DNA of 64,000 nucleotides from Haemophilus parahaemolyticus (GCF_002015035.1 NZ_MUXY01000017.1:3464-67463); one strand, 5' to 3'. Shown: positions 9,205 to 20,428, counted from the first letter of the stretch. The notes: a model not told the origin generated them from the sequence alone. Numbers and translations are program-made.

Positions 9205-10169
9205 TGAACGACTATATTCCTTTTCATACCCCCAATTTAGTGTGGGATAGCACCATTGCGGTTTATCTCTTCTTATTAGGGATTTCCTCTGGTGCGGTGC
9301 AGCTTGCTATTGCATTCCGTAATAGCGTAAAAGTAGAAAAGCCAAGTGAGAACTGGATTATTCGTAGTGCGGCAATTTTAGGCACCATCCCAACAATTCT
9401 TGGTTTGACCTTGTTGGTGTTCCACTTAACTAAACCGTGGACATTCTGGAAGCTGATGTTTAACTACAACGGTACTTCTGTGATGTCAATGGGCGTAATG
9501 ATGTTCCAAGCCTATATGGCTGTATTGGTAGTCTGGATTGCGATTATGTTTAAAGACTGGATCGCAGTACTTGTAAATCGTTACTTCCCTGTGTTTAAAT
9601 TTGTCTTGCCTTGGATTGATTTCGCAGAACGTAAGTTATTAAAACCGATTGAATTTGTGCTATTTACCTTAGCTGCAGTGCTCGGTGCTTATACGGGCTT
9701 CTTGCTTTCGGCGTTAATCAGCTACCCAATGTTGAATAACCCCGTGCTCCCAGCGTTGTTCTTAGCATCGGGTACTTCATCAGGTATCGCAGCAACTTTC
9801 TTGATGATTTTAATTGCGGGTAAACTTTCAGGCGAAAGCCGAGAAATTCACTTTATCCACAAATTCGAAGTACCGATTATGGTTACTGAATTAGGTTTGT
9901 TAGTGGCATTCTTCGTAGGCTTGCATTTTGGTGGGGCAGATAAACAACTTGCCTTACACAACGCAATGACAGGTTTCTGGGGAATGGTGTTCTGGATTGG
10001 GGTATTCTTTATCGGTATCTTAATTCCACTCGTGGCAAACTTATTCGGCAGCCACGAAGTGAAACACAGCCCGAAATTCATCATTTTGGTCTCTATCTTC
10101 GACTTAATCGGTGTGTTCTGCTTACGTTTCTTTATCCTCTATGCAGGGCAGTTGACGGTAGCGAGTTAG
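9204..10169 (+). CDS. nrfD: NrfD, membrane quinol-oxidising subunit
   Basis: A 321-residue integral membrane protein of the NrfD/PsrC family with about eight hydrophobic helices. It starts on the last base of the nrfC stop. It oxidises menaquinol and delivers electrons to NrfC. The N-terminal block FHTPNLVWDSTIAVYLFLLG is typical of the family. A strong hairpin follows 20 bases later and ends the operon. Confidence 0.94.
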   Translation: MNDYIPFHTPNLVWDSTIAVYLFLLGISSGAVQLAIAFRNSVKVEKPSENWIIRSAAILGTIPTILGLTLLVFHLTKPWTFWKLMFNYNGTSVMSMGVMMFQAYMAVLVVWIAIMFKDWIAVLVNRYFPVFKFVLPWIDFAERKLLKPIEFVLFTLAAVLGAYTGFLLSALISYPMLNNPVLPALFLASGTSSGIAATFLMILIAGKLSGESREIHFIHKFEVPIMVTELGLLVAFFVGLHFGGADKQLALHNAMTGFWGMVFWIGVFFIGILIPLVANLFGSHEVKHSPKFIILVSIFDLIGVFCLRFFILYAGQLTVAS

Positions 10170-10188
10170 CTTACACTCCTTGTTTTCC

Positions 10189-10230
10189 AAGCGGTCTATT
10201 TTGAAAAATCTTTTGCAAAATAGACCGCTT
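10189..10230 (+). terminator. Terminator after nrfD made of inverted uptake-like sequences
   Basis: Arms AAGCGGTCTATTTT and AAAATAGACCGCTT pair perfectly, followed by TGCTATTTTC. The arms contain the last six bases of the uptake core, so this is a paired-uptake-sequence terminator. Confidence 0.8.
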
Positions 10231-10304
10231 TGCTATTTTCTAATAGCAAACATTGGCTTTTTGCTGTAAACTGTTATCCCGTCCTGATAGTTGGGATTTC
10301 GTAA

Positions 10305-11999
<1,695 letters not shown>

Positions 12000-12011
12000 T
12001 ACAGCATAAAT

Positions 12012-12036
12012 AAGGAGCTCGAAATGAGCTCCTTTT
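12012..12036. terminator. Terminator between convergent pyrG and trpD
   Basis: Stem AAGGAGCTC / GAGCTCCTT with loop GAAAT, followed by TTTTACATTT. It can also serve trpD on the minus strand, though the T run there is poorer. Confidence 0.75.
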
Positions 12037-12055
12037 ACATTTGTCTTTTATCTGT

Positions 12056-13057
12056 CTAATAACTCGCCAACTTATTTAACGTCTCAAACGCCTTTCCACT
12101 GGCTAGCACCGCTTTTACTTTTGCTGCATTGGCTTTTAAGTCAGTCTCGCCAAAGGTTCGCATTAGCATTGCTACATTCACTGCGACCGCATCAATATGT
12201 GCTGCTTCGCCTTTGCCTTGTAATAAAGCTCGGATTTTTTCGGCATTTTCAGCGGGTTCTCCGCCTTTTAAGGCTTCGATAGGATAACGTGAGACGCCAA
12301 AATCTTCAGGTATTACAGAATAATAACGGATATCACCATTTTCAATTTCCGCTACTTGCGTTTCGCCGTGAACGGCTACTTCATCTAAACCCGCTCCATA
12401 GACGACAATAGTATGCTCGTGGTTTAACGCTTTTACCGTTTCCGCATAGATTTTTAAAATTTCTGGCGAGTAAACACCTAAAAGTTGGCGTTTAGCGTGA
12501 GCAGGATTGACGAGAGGCCCTAAAATGTTAAACAGCGTACGGGTTTTTAATGCTTGACGGACGGGGATGGCATATTTGAAACCTGAGTGATAAAGCGGAG
12601 CGAATAAAAAGCAGATGCCTATTTCGTCTAAGGTTTTGCGTGCGGTTTCTGCGGGCACTTGAATATTGATACCAAGTTGAGAGAGTACATCACTTGCCCC
12701 AGTTTTACTGGAAACACTACGGCTGCCGTGTTTTGCCACTTTGTAGCCCATTGTAGCGGCAACGATAGCACTTGCTGTTGAAATATTGATGGTGTTATGC
12801 CCATCGCCGCCTGTGCCTACAATGTCTGCAAAAGCGTAATCTGGTGTTGGGAAAGGGGCTGCATTTTCGAGTGCCGCGGTCACTGCACCTGAAATTTCGT
12901 CAATCGTTTCGCCTCGCATTTTTAAGGCAATTAACGCCCCAGCGAGTTGCTCATTTGATACCTTGCCTTGCATAACTTGAGTGAAGAAGAAGGTGGATTC
13001 AGCTTTATCAAGCGGTTGATGATTAAATAATTTTTCCAAAAGTTGTTCGGTTTGCAT
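12056..13057 (-). CDS. trpD: Anthranilate phosphoribosyltransferase TrpD
   Basis: Second step of tryptophan synthesis, joining anthranilate to PRPP. It is 333 residues. The PRPP-binding loop [14 protein letters not shown] lies near 82-95, and [17 protein letters not shown] follows. It is a separate protein here, not fused to TrpG as in E. coli. It ends the visible trpE-trpG-trpD unit; trpC, trpF, trpB and trpA are not next to it. A palindromic repeat separates it from trpG. Confidence 0.96.
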   Translation of the reverse strand: MQTEQLLEKLFNHQPLDKAESTFFFTQVMQGKVSNEQLAGALIALKMRGETIDEISGAVTAALENAAPFPTPDYAFADIVGTGGDGHNTINISTASAIVAATMGYKVAKHGSRSVSSKTGASDVLSQLGINIQVPAETARKTLDEIGICFLFAPLYHSGFKYAIPVRQALKTRTLFNILGPLVNPAHAKRQLLGVYSPEILKIYAETVKALNHEHTIVVYGAGLDEVAVHGETQVAEIENGDIRYYSVIPEDFGVSRYPIEALKGGEPAENAEKIRALLQGKGEAAHIDAVAVNVAMLMRTFGETDLKANAAKVKAVLASGKAFETLNKLASY

Positions 13058-13084
13058 AGTGTGTTCCTTATCTTTTTATACAAA

Positions 13085-13150
13085 GTAGGGCGGACTTCAG
13101 TACGCCATTCTATCTGTTATTTTTATTTGGCGGACTAAAGTCCGTCTTAC
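13085..13150. repeat. Inverted palindromic repeat between trpG and trpD
   Basis: Left arm starts GTAGGGCGGACTTCAGTACG; the right arm reads, inverted, GTAAGACGGACTTTAGTCCG. Each arm is itself partly palindromic. The last base falls in the trpG stop codon. It has the same layout as the element at 20959-21030 with a different core. Confidence 0.75.
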
Positions 13151-13728
13151 TATCTCAACAACCATTCCACCGATTGCTTCAATAATTTTGTCCCTTCTAC
13201 GGTCAAAATTGACTCTGGGTGAAACTGGAAGCCACAAATCGGCAAAGTTTTATGACGAATTGCCATCACGATCGTGCCGTAACGAGCATTGACTTCCAGT
13301 TCTTCAGGTAGATCATCGCCCATTAAAGAATGGTAACGAGCCACAGGCATTGGGTTGCTGATACCTGCGAACATAGCTTGGTTATCGTGCTCAATTTTTG
13401 ACACTTTACCGTGTAATACCGTGCCTGTATGTACCACTTTTCCGCCTAAGGCTTCGATAATCGCTTGATGCCCTAAGCAAATGCCAATCATCGGTACTTT
13501 GCCTTTAAGTTGCTGAATAATCGGCAGCAAGTTACCCGCCTCAGCAGGGTTGCCAGGTCCAGGTGAGAGGGCGACTAATGCGTTTTTGGTGGTTAAAGCT
13601 TTTTGAATAAAATCTTCCAAGGGATAATCGTTGCGGAAGATCGTTACTTGGTGTCCTAGCTCGCGAAATTGATCCACTAAATTGTAGGTAAATGAGTCGA
13701 AATTATCGACAAAAAGAATATGTGCCAT
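13150..13728 (-). CDS. trpG: Anthranilate synthase glutamine amidotransferase subunit TrpG
   Basis: Supplies ammonia to TrpE. From ATG 13728 (MAHILFVDNFDSFTYNLVDQ) it is 192 residues. The class I amidotransferase triad is visible: C84 in GICLGHQ, and His/Glu in FQFHPES near the end. A start five codons further upstream exists, but family starts match MAHILFVDN. It begins 18 bases after trpE. Confidence 0.95.
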   Translation of the reverse strand: MAHILFVDNFDSFTYNLVDQFRELGHQVTIFRNDYPLEDFIQKALTTKNALVALSPGPGNPAEAGNLLPIIQQLKGKVPMIGICLGHQAIIEALGGKVVHTGTVLHGKVSKIEHDNQAMFAGISNPMPVARYHSLMGDDLPEELEVNARYGTIVMAIRHKTLPICGFQFHPESILTVEGTKLLKQSVEWLLR

Positions 13729-13746
13729 AGTGCTTTCCTCCAATCC

Positions 13747-15303
13747 TTAATGCTGTTGCCCTTGATTCACCTGTCCAATTGCTTTTAATACCGCACGGGC
13801 TTTGTGTCGGGTTTCGTCCGCTTCTAATTGCGGATCTGAATCCAACACTTCGCCACATCCTGCTTGCACATAAGCTACTCCATTTTGCACAAAAGCAGAG
13901 CGAATGACGATACAGGTATCTAAATTGCCTTCGGAGGTTAAATAACCGACCGCACCGCCGTAGCTATGGCGTTTTTGCTGTTCGAATTGGTAAATCAACT
14001 GCATTGTCTTAATTTTCGGTGCACCTGTGAGCGTGCCCATATTCATACAAGCTTGGTAAGCGTGTAATGCGTCTAAATCGGTGCGAAGTTTACCCACCAC
14101 GCGAGAAACAAGATGCATAATTTGCGAATAGCGGTCAATTTGCATCAATTCCACTACTTTTCGCGTGCCCGATTGGCTTACGCGAGCTACATCATTTCGA
14201 GCTAAATCGACTAACATTAAATGTTCGGCAAGCTCTTTTTTATCTAAACGCAATTCTAATTCAAGGCGAGAATCAAGCTCTAAATCAATGTTACCGTACT
14301 CATCAAAACCACGCGGGCGAGAGCCTGCAATAGGGTAAATTTCTAGCTGACGATCGTGTTCAGAATATTTCAATGCACTTTCAGGCGAAGCACCAAAGAG
14401 CGTGAAATTTTCTCCTTGCATAAAGAACATATACGGGCTTGGATTGTTCATTTTAAGCTGGCGATAACTTGCCAATGTATTCGGACAAGGTAAGCTGAAA
14501 CGGCGAGAAGGTACAATCTGGAATACATCGCCCACGTGAATATGATGTTTCAGTTTGCGAATAATCTCTTTGAATGGCTCATCTTCTAAATTCGCGACTG
14601 CTTCTGCATTTGCGGTTTGAATTGGTAAGCTGAAATTAGTTGGTGCATTGGCAAGTTTTTCTGCAAATTCGACCGCTTGTTGGCTTAATATTGCTTGCTC
14701 CGCTGGATTGAAACAGAAAGTATTAAGCGTTGCGGTTTGAGCTTGGTGATCGATAAAGACCAATTGCTCGGCTAAATAGAAGCTGTAGTCTGGACAACTT
14801 AAGCCATCATCTTGCAATGTAATGTTATCCATTGGGATAAAATTCGCAACTAAATCGTAGCTAAACAATCCGCCTAAATAAACGGGTGAGCTTGTTGCTT
14901 TAAACAGTTGGTTTACAACACGCAAGCCATCAAACACCGTGCTAGTTTTGAGTTTGCTATCTTCATCTAATTGAGTAGGAATAGTAGGGAACTCTGCAAC
15001 CAAGCGGTGTGATTCTGCACAAAATTCGCAAGAAGGTGCAGGATTTAAATTCGCTAAAGCAACTTGAATATGTGGAATGACTGCTTTGCCGTTTTTAGTT
15101 AAAGGCTCAAAAGTGACTTGCTGTGCATCGCAAAAAATATGCAATGCAGATTGGGCGAAGAGTAAGCTTTTGAGGCTATTTTTGCTTTGGATTTCAGCGG
15201 AGTCTAATAATAAGGTATGAGGTTGGTTGCCACAAAGAGCGTGATACATCGCCGTGGTATCAGCAAAATAAGGCAACGTGGTTTGTTGAATTTGCACGTT
15301 CAT
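13747..15303 (-). CDS. trpE: Anthranilate synthase component I TrpE
   Basis: Makes anthranilate from chorismate with ammonia from TrpG. It is 518 residues. The chorismate-binding domain is seen in QIVPSRRFSLPCP, PIAGSRPRG, LMLVDLARND and GTLTGAPKI. The N-terminal LLLDSAEIQSK is the region that senses tryptophan in the family. It is the first gene behind the TrpR operator at 15328-15345. Confidence 0.96.
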   Translation of the reverse strand: MNVQIQQTTLPYFADTTAMYHALCGNQPHTLLLDSAEIQSKNSLKSLLFAQSALHIFCDAQQVTFEPLTKNGKAVIPHIQVALANLNPAPSCEFCAESHRLVAEFPTIPTQLDEDSKLKTSTVFDGLRVVNQLFKATSSPVYLGGLFSYDLVANFIPMDNITLQDDGLSCPDYSFYLAEQLVFIDHQAQTATLNTFCFNPAEQAILSQQAVEFAEKLANAPTNFSLPIQTANAEAVANLEDEPFKEIIRKLKHHIHVGDVFQIVPSRRFSLPCPNTLASYRQLKMNNPSPYMFFMQGENFTLFGASPESALKYSEHDRQLEIYPIAGSRPRGFDEYGNIDLELDSRLELELRLDKKELAEHLMLVDLARNDVARVSQSGTRKVVELMQIDRYSQIMHLVSRVVGKLRTDLDALHAYQACMNMGTLTGAPKIKTMQLIYQFEQQKRHSYGGAVGYLTSEGNLDTCIVIRSAFVQNGVAYVQAGCGEVLDSDPQLEADETRHKARAVLKAIGQVNQGQQH

Positions 15304-15327
15304 TTTTATCTTCCTGTGTTTATTTTT

Positions 15328-15345
15328 GTACTATTAAACTAGTAC
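15328..15345. promoter_or_regulatory. TrpR operator of trpEGD
   Basis: GTACTATTAAACTAGTAC matches the E. coli trp operator (GTACTAGTTAACTAGTAC) at 16 of 18 positions. It overlaps the -10 of the trpE promoter, so TrpR bound with tryptophan would block polymerase. TrpR is not encoded here. Confidence 0.85.
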
Positions 15346-15361
15346 AAAGGCGGTTTGTCAA
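15333..15361 (-). promoter_or_regulatory. trpE promoter
   Basis: On the minus strand: TTGACA (15356-15361), a 17-base spacer, and TTTAAT (15333-15338). The -35 is perfect and the -10 lies inside the TrpR operator. Confidence 0.75.
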
Positions 15362-15403
15362 GCGTGCAAGTAAAAATAGTATAAATTTCTTTGTACTATT
15401 GTT

Positions 15404-15958
15404 TTAACGTTCCCAATGTTTGTTTTTCGGGTTTACATATTCAACGCCTTGATCTTTATAGCCAATGCCTTCTAGTTGAAGTAAATAGCGTTTATTAGGT
15501 AAGCCACCGCCGAAGCCTGTGAGACTTTGATTTTTACCTAGTACTCGGTGACAAGGTATAAGGATCGAAATGGGATTACGTCCAACTGCCCCACCGACAG
15601 CACGCATGGCATTTGGTTTACCTAACTGGTTAGCAATTTCACCGTAGCTAGTAATTTTGCCGTAGGGAATTTGGCGGAGGATTTTCCAAACTGATTGCTG
15701 GAATGCCGTACCTTGCGGGGTAAGAAAATCTAAATGTTGAAAATCGAGCTTTTCGCCTTGAAAATAGCGGTCTAAAATTTCGCGTGTTTTGCAAAAGATT
15801 TCATAAACGGTACCGCTTGTATTGCTTACGGGAATGAAATTTTCAAGCTTAGTAGTAGGCTGTTCTTCGTCAAACTCAATTGCAATCAGTCCATGTTCTT
15901 TAGCAAGAAGTAATAAATTGCCAACGGGAGAGAGATAGTATTGATAGAAAATTGTCAT
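15404..15958 (-). CDS. ogt: Methylated-DNA--protein-cysteine methyltransferase Ogt
   Basis: Repairs O6-methylguanine and O4-methylthymine by transfer to its own cysteine. It is 184 residues. The C-terminal domain has QIPYGKITSYGEIA and the acceptor C136 in IPCHRVLG. No Ada-type regulatory N-terminal domain is present, so I call it Ogt-like. It lies just upstream of the trpE promoter in the same orientation. Confidence 0.92.
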   Translation of the reverse strand: MTIFYQYYLSPVGNLLLLAKEHGLIAIEFDEEQPTTKLENFIPVSNTSGTVYEIFCKTREILDRYFQGEKLDFQHLDFLTPQGTAFQQSVWKILRQIPYGKITSYGEIANQLGKPNAMRAVGGAVGRNPISILIPCHRVLGKNQSLTGFGGGLPNKRYLLQLEGIGYKDQGVEYVNPKNKHWER

Positions 15959-15970
15959 AAAAAAGTGAGA

Positions 15971-16003
15971 TAAAATAAAAGGCGTGTAAATAATCTACAC
16001 GCC
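15971..16003 (-). terminator. Terminator of ompP1
   Basis: Stem GGCGTGTA / TACACGCC with a seven-base loop; on the minus strand it is followed by TTTTATTTTA. It lies about 30 bases after the ompP1 stop. Confidence 0.8.
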
Positions 16004-16033
16004 CTGGCTTCATAATTCTATGCTAAGTTAGGG

Positions 16034-17422
16034 TTAGAATTTGTAGTTTAAGTTTAAGCCGTAGAGGTTCGCTTTTGAAGTAACTTCAAATTGACCTGAT
16101 TGACCTTCTCTGAAACCGTGTTTTTTACCACGTAGGTGAGCATAGCCGAAGTCAGCTGCTAAATTTGGAGTGAAGCGGTAAGTTGCCCCCACGCTATACC
16201 ACATACGGTCTGTATCTGGGATAGAGATTGATGGGTGAGTTTTGCTTGCATTTTTATCGTAAGCAATACCACTTCTTACGGTTAATTTTTCGTTAATATC
16301 ATAAGAAACACCAAGTGCATAGCGTGAAGAATTGCTAAATTCTTCTGTTTTATGGAATAAAGTGTTACCGCTTGAACCGTATGCGGTTAAGCTTTTTAAG
16401 CGTTCCCATTCAGTATATTTATAGCTATATTGAACTGCGAATTTGTCGGTTAATTTGTGGAAACCCGAGAATTCCCAATAAGCAGGTAGGTTAAGAGTCA
16501 AACGACCAGGAACGTTTGAGCCACCAGTCGCTTCGCTAATTGGTAAAGTTACTCCTCTTGCAGCTAATTGCTGAATAAGTGCATTATAAGCCGTTGGGAA
16601 TGCGTTTGAGTATTCACCTTTGAATTTAACATCAACAGCTGAGTGATACGCTAAACCCCAACGGTGGTTTTCATTGAGTTTATAAGCTAAACCTGCGTTC
16701 CAACCTAAGCTCCACTCGTCACCTTTGATTTTAGATACTGAGGTGTGATTTGGCATTGTTGCTAATTGGCGTGCAACTGCGGCTAATTGCGTCGCTTGAG
16801 CAGTTTGACCAGCCGCTGCTGCTTGTGCTGCTCGGGTGGCTAATTGTTGAGCAATTGCTTTACCGCCCACACCTAAATGGCGTTGAATTTCAGCATCTGA
16901 ATAGATTGCATTTAAGCCCACACCAGCACTGAAGCCGTAGCCTAAATCATAAGCACCGCTTAAGTTGAAGTTTAATGCCGTTAATTCAGTTTTACCGCCA
17001 TATACGCCTGCCGCATAGTCTTCACCATATTCTGATTTTAAACCGTAGTTAACATTTAACCCGCCACCTAATGCAAAGCGATCTGTGATTGGGGCAACGA
17101 AATACATATTAGGTACAACTGCTGTTGGAATGACGTTTTTGTGTGAAGCATTTACTTTTGTGGTTGTACCCATTGTACCTTCAACATCAACATTTGCATC
17201 GACTAAAATACCTCCGACAGAAAATTCTGCACTTTTGAATTCAGTCATTAACGCAGGGTTAGTTGCAACAACAGATGCGTTATCTGCCACAGCAGCAGCC
17301 CCAGCATAAGCTGTACCTAAGCCTGATGTTGAAACTTCTGCTAATTGGAATGCCGCCGCATTTGCTCCACCTGCTACTAATGTTAATGCTGATGCAAGCA
17401 ATGTTTTAGAAAATCGAGACAT
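16034..17422 (-). CDS. ompP1: Outer membrane protein P1, FadL-family transporter
   Basis: An outer-membrane beta-barrel of the FadL/OmpP1 family, expected to pass long-chain fatty acids or other hydrophobic compounds. It is 462 residues with a signal peptide (about 1-22, ending GANA). The FadL hallmark follows: AAFQLAEVSTSGLGTAYAG and ASVVATNPALM. The protein ends in phenylalanine (YKF), as barrel proteins do. An Ala/Gln-rich stretch near 185-215 (TRAAQAAAAGQTAQATQLAA) looks like a variable extracellular loop. It is monocistronic. Confidence 0.93.
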   Translation of the reverse strand: MSRFSKTLLASALTLVAGGANAAAFQLAEVSTSGLGTAYAGAAAVADNASVVATNPALMTEFKSAEFSVGGILVDANVDVEGTMGTTTKVNASHKNVIPTAVVPNMYFVAPITDRFALGGGLNVNYGLKSEYGEDYAAGVYGGKTELTALNFNLSGAYDLGYGFSAGVGLNAIYSDAEIQRHLGVGGKAIAQQLATRAAQAAAAGQTAQATQLAAVARQLATMPNHTSVSKIKGDEWSLGWNAGLAYKLNENHRWGLAYHSAVDVKFKGEYSNAFPTAYNALIQQLAARGVTLPISEATGGSNVPGRLTLNLPAYWEFSGFHKLTDKFAVQYSYKYTEWERLKSLTAYGSSGNTLFHKTEEFSNSSRYALGVSYDINEKLTVRSGIAYDKNASKTHPSISIPDTDRMWYSVGATYRFTPNLAADFGYAHLRGKKHGFREGQSGQFEVTSKANLYGLNLNYKF

Positions 17423-17759
17423 GAACTATCCTTTAATAATAAGTAAGAAATAATGATGAATAAGTAAAAAACGGGGAAATTCTACGAAGTGAAATGGTTG
17501 ATTGCAACTCCAAAAAGGAAATAAAGCAAGTGTTCCGACCAGTTGCAAGGGAACTTTTGCCTACTTTTCTATTTCGTTTTAAGTTTAAATTTGCCTTCAA
17601 AACCTCTATAATAGTAGGGAAATTCCTTATCATTTGGTGAAACCTTTTAAAATGATAAGTTTAAATCAGTTCAATATACTTGACTAAAATAGTCAACTCC
17701 ATCAAAATTCAGACACTTCCAATCTTTGATTGGATTTTTAATTAAATGAGGGCGAATTT
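17423..17759. other. Divergent intergenic region ompP1 / iscR
   Basis: About 340 bases without a convincing gene. It holds the IscR site at 17676-17700 and presumably the ompP1 promoter. A 66-codon minus-strand frame here has no recognisable features. Confidence 0.5.
17676..17700 (+). promoter_or_regulatory. Type 1 IscR-binding site of the isc operon
   Basis: ATACTTGACTAAAATAGTCA, continuing ACTCC, closely fits the IscR type 1 consensus (ATASYYGACTRWWWYAGTCRRSTAT). It lies 60 bases before iscR and contains a TTGACT that can act as -35. Cluster-loaded IscR would repress its own operon. Confidence 0.8.
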
Positions 17760-18212
17760 ATGAGATTAACGTCAAGAGGGCGTTATGCGGTGACGGCAAT
17801 TTTAGATATTGCCATTCACGGTAAAAAAGAGCCTGTCAGTCTTGCGGATATTGCAGATCGTCAAGCTATCTCACTTTCTTATTTAGAACAGCTTTTTGCA
17901 CAGCTTCGTCGTGAAGGTATTGTGTATAGCGTACGTGGACCAGGTGGCGGTTATAAGCTCGAAAAAGAGCCGAAGGAGATTACTGTTGGGATGATTATTG
18001 CGGCAGTGAACGAAAATGTGGACGTGACTAAATGTAAGGGAAGTGGTAATTGCCGTAACGATTCTCGCTGCTTAACTCATACGCTTTGGGAACGTTTAGA
18101 AGATCAAATCGGACAGTTCTTAAACACCGTGTCGCTTGACGATTTAGTTCAAGAAAATGCGGATCACGATTGTGGTAAGTCTCATTGCCACGAGCATCCG
18201 CATCAGCACTAA
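17760..18212 (+). CDS. iscR: Iron-sulphur cluster regulator IscR
   Basis: Rrf2-family repressor that senses Fe-S supply. It is 150 residues. The N-terminal winged helix begins [18 protein letters not shown]. The 2Fe-2S ligands C92, C98, C104 and H107 ([16 protein letters not shown]) are all present. The C-terminal tail is His-rich ([15 protein letters not shown]). First gene of the isc operon, behind its own binding site. Confidence 0.96.
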   Translation: MRLTSRGRYAVTAILDIAIHGKKEPVSLADIADRQAISLSYLEQLFAQLRREGIVYSVRGPGGGYKLEKEPKEITVGMIIAAVNENVDVTKCKGSGNCRNDSRCLTHTLWERLEDQIGQFLNTVSLDDLVQENADHDCGKSHCHEHPHQH

Positions 18213-18273
18213 AATATAAGCAAAGATTTCATTAAAAATAACCGCTTGTAGCGAGTTAGGAGTAACTTAAAAA

Positions 18274-19500
18274 ATGTCAGTAAAATTACCTATTTACTTA
18301 GATTATGCGGCAACTACGCCAATGGACGAACGCGTAGCCCAAAAAATGATGCAATATATGACCAAAGATGGCATCTTTGGTAACCCTGCTTCACGTTCAC
18401 ATAAATTTGGCTGGGAAGCAGAAGAAGCGGTTGATGTTGCACGTAACCAAATCGCAGACTTAATCGGTGCTGATGCACGCGAAATCGTGTTCACTTCAGG
18501 TGCAACCGAGTCAGATAACCTTGCAATCAAAGGTGCAGCACACTTCTACCAAACTAAAGGTAAACACATCATCACCGTGAAAACCGAACACAAGGCGGTG
18601 TTAGATACTTGCCGTCAGTTAGAGCGCGAAGGCTTTGAAGTGACTTACTTAGACCCAGAAGAAGATGGCTTGCTCGATTTAGAAAAATTCAAAGCAGCTA
18701 TTCGTCCAGATACTATCTTGGTTTCTGTTATGCACGTGAATAACGAAATGGGTGTGATTCAAGACATCGCGGCAATCGGTGAAATCTGCCGTGCTAACAA
18801 AATCATTTTCCACGTTGATGCAACGCAATCTGTGGGTAAAGTGCCAGTAAATGTTCACGAATTAAAAGTAGATTTAATGTCATTTTCAAGCCACAAATTA
18901 TACGGACCAAAAGGTATCGGCGGTTTATACGTTTGCCGTAAACCACGCGTGCGTTTAGAAGCGATTATTCACGGTGGTGGTCACGAGCGTGGTATGCGTT
19001 CAGGTACATTACCAGTTCATCAAATTGTGGGGATGGGTGAAGCGTATCGTATCGCAAAAGAAGAGATGACCGAAGAAATGGCACGCTTAACTAAGTTACG
19101 TGACCGCCTATATAACGGCTTCAAAGATATTGAAGAAGTGTATGTAAACGGCTCAATGGAACCAGGTAAACGTGTAGGCTCAAACTTAAACATTAGCTTC
19201 AACTTCGTAGAAGGTGAGTCATTAATGATGGCATTACGCGACATTGCAGTTTCATCTGGTTCAGCTTGTACTTCTGCAAGTTTAGAACCTTCTTATGTGT
19301 TACGTGCTATCGGTCGTGATGATGAATTAGCTCACAGCTCAATTCGCTTCACATTAGGTCGTTGGACAACGGAAGAAGAAATTGACTACACTATCGAATT
19401 AGTGAAAAAAGCGATTGTGAAATTACGTGATCTTTCTCCACTTTGGGAAATGTTCAAAGAAGGCGTAGATTTAAGCAAAATTGAGTGGAATCACCACTAA
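18274..19500 (+). CDS. iscS: Cysteine desulfurase IscS
   Basis: PLP enzyme that takes sulphur from cysteine for Fe-S clusters and tRNA thiolation. It is 408 residues. It shows the N-terminal [10 protein letters not shown], the PLP lysine in [12 protein letters not shown] (near 206) and the sulphur-carrying cysteine loop [10 protein letters not shown] (near 328). The spacing is that of the housekeeping IscS, not SufS. Confidence 0.97.
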   Translation: MSVKLPIYLDYAATTPMDERVAQKMMQYMTKDGIFGNPASRSHKFGWEAEEAVDVARNQIADLIGADAREIVFTSGATESDNLAIKGAAHFYQTKGKHIITVKTEHKAVLDTCRQLEREGFEVTYLDPEEDGLLDLEKFKAAIRPDTILVSVMHVNNEMGVIQDIAAIGEICRANKIIFHVDATQSVGKVPVNVHELKVDLMSFSSHKLYGPKGIGGLYVCRKPRVRLEAIIHGGGHERGMRSGTLPVHQIVGMGEAYRIAKEEMTEEMARLTKLRDRLYNGFKDIEEVYVNGSMEPGKRVGSNLNISFNFVEGESLMMALRDIAVSSGSACTSASLEPSYVLRAIGRDDELAHSSIRFTLGRWTTEEEIDYTIELVKKAIVKLRDLSPLWEMFKEGVDLSKIEWNHH

Positions 19501-19510
19501 TAAGATTAAC

Positions 19511-19533
19511 CTCCCTCTTTACTAAAGAGGGAG
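19511..19533. repeat. Palindromic repeat CTCCCTCTTT..AAAGAGGGAG between iscS and iscU
   Basis: Arms CTCCCTCTTT and AAAGAGGGAG pair perfectly around ACT. Similar hairpins occur at 29276-29302 and 60447-60565. In the isc transcript it could act as a processing or stability hairpin. Confidence 0.7.
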
Positions 19534-19555
19534 ATAAAATAGAAGGAACAATGAA

Positions 19556-19939
19556 ATGGCATACAGTGAAAAAGTAATCGACCACTACGAAAATCCACGT
19601 AACGTAGGTACATTCGACAAAGAAGCATCAGACATCGGTACTGGTATGGTGGGTGCACCTGCGTGTGGTGACATCTTACGCTTACAAATCAAAGTAAACG
19701 ATGCTGGCATTATCGAAGATGCACGCTTTAAAGCCTACGGTTGTGGTTCTGCAATCGCTTCAAGCTCACTGATTACTGAATGGGTAAAAGGTAAATCTTT
19801 AGAAGAAGCGGGTGCAATTAAAAATAGCGACATCGCAGAAGAGTTAGAATTACCGCCTGTGAAAGTTCACTGCTCAATTCTTGCAGAAGATGCAATCAAA
19901 GCAGCAATCGCAGATTACAAAGAAAAACAAGGTAAATAA
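19556..19939 (+). CDS. iscU: Fe-S cluster scaffold IscU
   Basis: Scaffold on which 2Fe-2S clusters are built. It is 127 residues. Ligands C37, C63, H105 and C106 are present (PACGD, YGCGSA, KVHCS). The LPPVK motif bound by the chaperone HscA lies at about 99-103. Confidence 0.97.
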   Translation: MAYSEKVIDHYENPRNVGTFDKEASDIGTGMVGAPACGDILRLQIKVNDAGIIEDARFKAYGCGSAIASSSLITEWVKGKSLEEAGAIKNSDIAEELELPPVKVHCSILAEDAIKAAIADYKEKQGK

Positions 19940-19942
19940 TTT

Positions 19943-19991
19943 AACAAGCGGTTGATTTTGCAAAAATTTTGCGAATTAAGACCGCTTGTAT
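19943..19991. repeat. Inverted uptake-sequence pair between iscU and iscA
   Basis: ACAAGCGGT (19944-19952) and ACCGCTTGT (19981-19989) face each other 28 bases apart, with an inner AAAATTTTGC dyad. It is a possible attenuating hairpin within the isc operon. Confidence 0.65.
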
Positions 19992-19994
19992 TTT

Positions 19995-20046
19995 GTAGCT
20001 TGTCGACACACGCCTTTCATACGTGAAACGATGTTTCACACACTAC
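19995..20046. repeat. Palindromic repeat with GTAG/CTAC ends
   Basis: Starts GTAG and ends CTAC, with GTGAAACGATGTTTCAC inside as a 17-base dyad. It resembles the GTGTGAA/TTCACGCAC elements at 51824 and 58765. Confidence 0.55.
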
Positions 20047-20098
20047 AATGTTTCGTAAAATATGATTTTCTTCATTTAAGATATTAGGAATATATATT

Positions 20099-20422
20099 AT
20101 GGCAATTACATTAACAGAAACCGCCGCAAACCGCGTGCGTACTTTCCTTGAAAATCGTGGTAAAGGCATTGGTTTACGCTTAGGCGTGAAAACCTCGGGC
20201 TGTTCAGGATTGGCGTATGTGTTGGAATTCGTTGATGTATTAAATGAAGACGATCAAATATTCGAGCAACACGGTGTAAAAGTGATTGTGGACGAAAAAA
20301 GCCTCACTTACCTTGATGGCACGGAGTTAGATTTTGTGAAAGAAGGCTTAAATGAAGGCTTTAAATACAGCAACCCAAATGTAAAAAATGAATGCGGTTG
20401 TGGTGAGAGTTTTAATGTTTAG
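20099..20422 (+). CDS. iscA: A-type Fe-S carrier IscA
   Basis: Iron/cluster carrier that helps mature 4Fe-4S proteins. It is 107 residues. The three ligand cysteines appear in [11 protein letters not shown] (near 35) and in NECGCGESF at the C-terminus. Two repeats (19943-20046) separate it from iscU, a larger gap than elsewhere in the operon. Confidence 0.96.
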   Translation: MAITLTETAANRVRTFLENRGKGIGLRLGVKTSGCSGLAYVLEFVDVLNEDDQIFEQHGVKVIVDEKSLTYLDGTELDFVKEGLNEGFKYSNPNVKNECGCGESFNV

Positions 20423-20428
20423 GAGGCT

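Noticed and set aside
15375-15400. AATAGTA / TACTATT dyad between ogt and trpE as a terminator
   Set aside because: Weak AT stem with a 12-base loop and no T run; better explained as an operator-like half-site.
17433-17633. 66-codon minus-strand frame between ompP1 and iscR
   Set aside because: No ribosome site, no family resemblance, and it lies in the ompP1 leader/promoter region.
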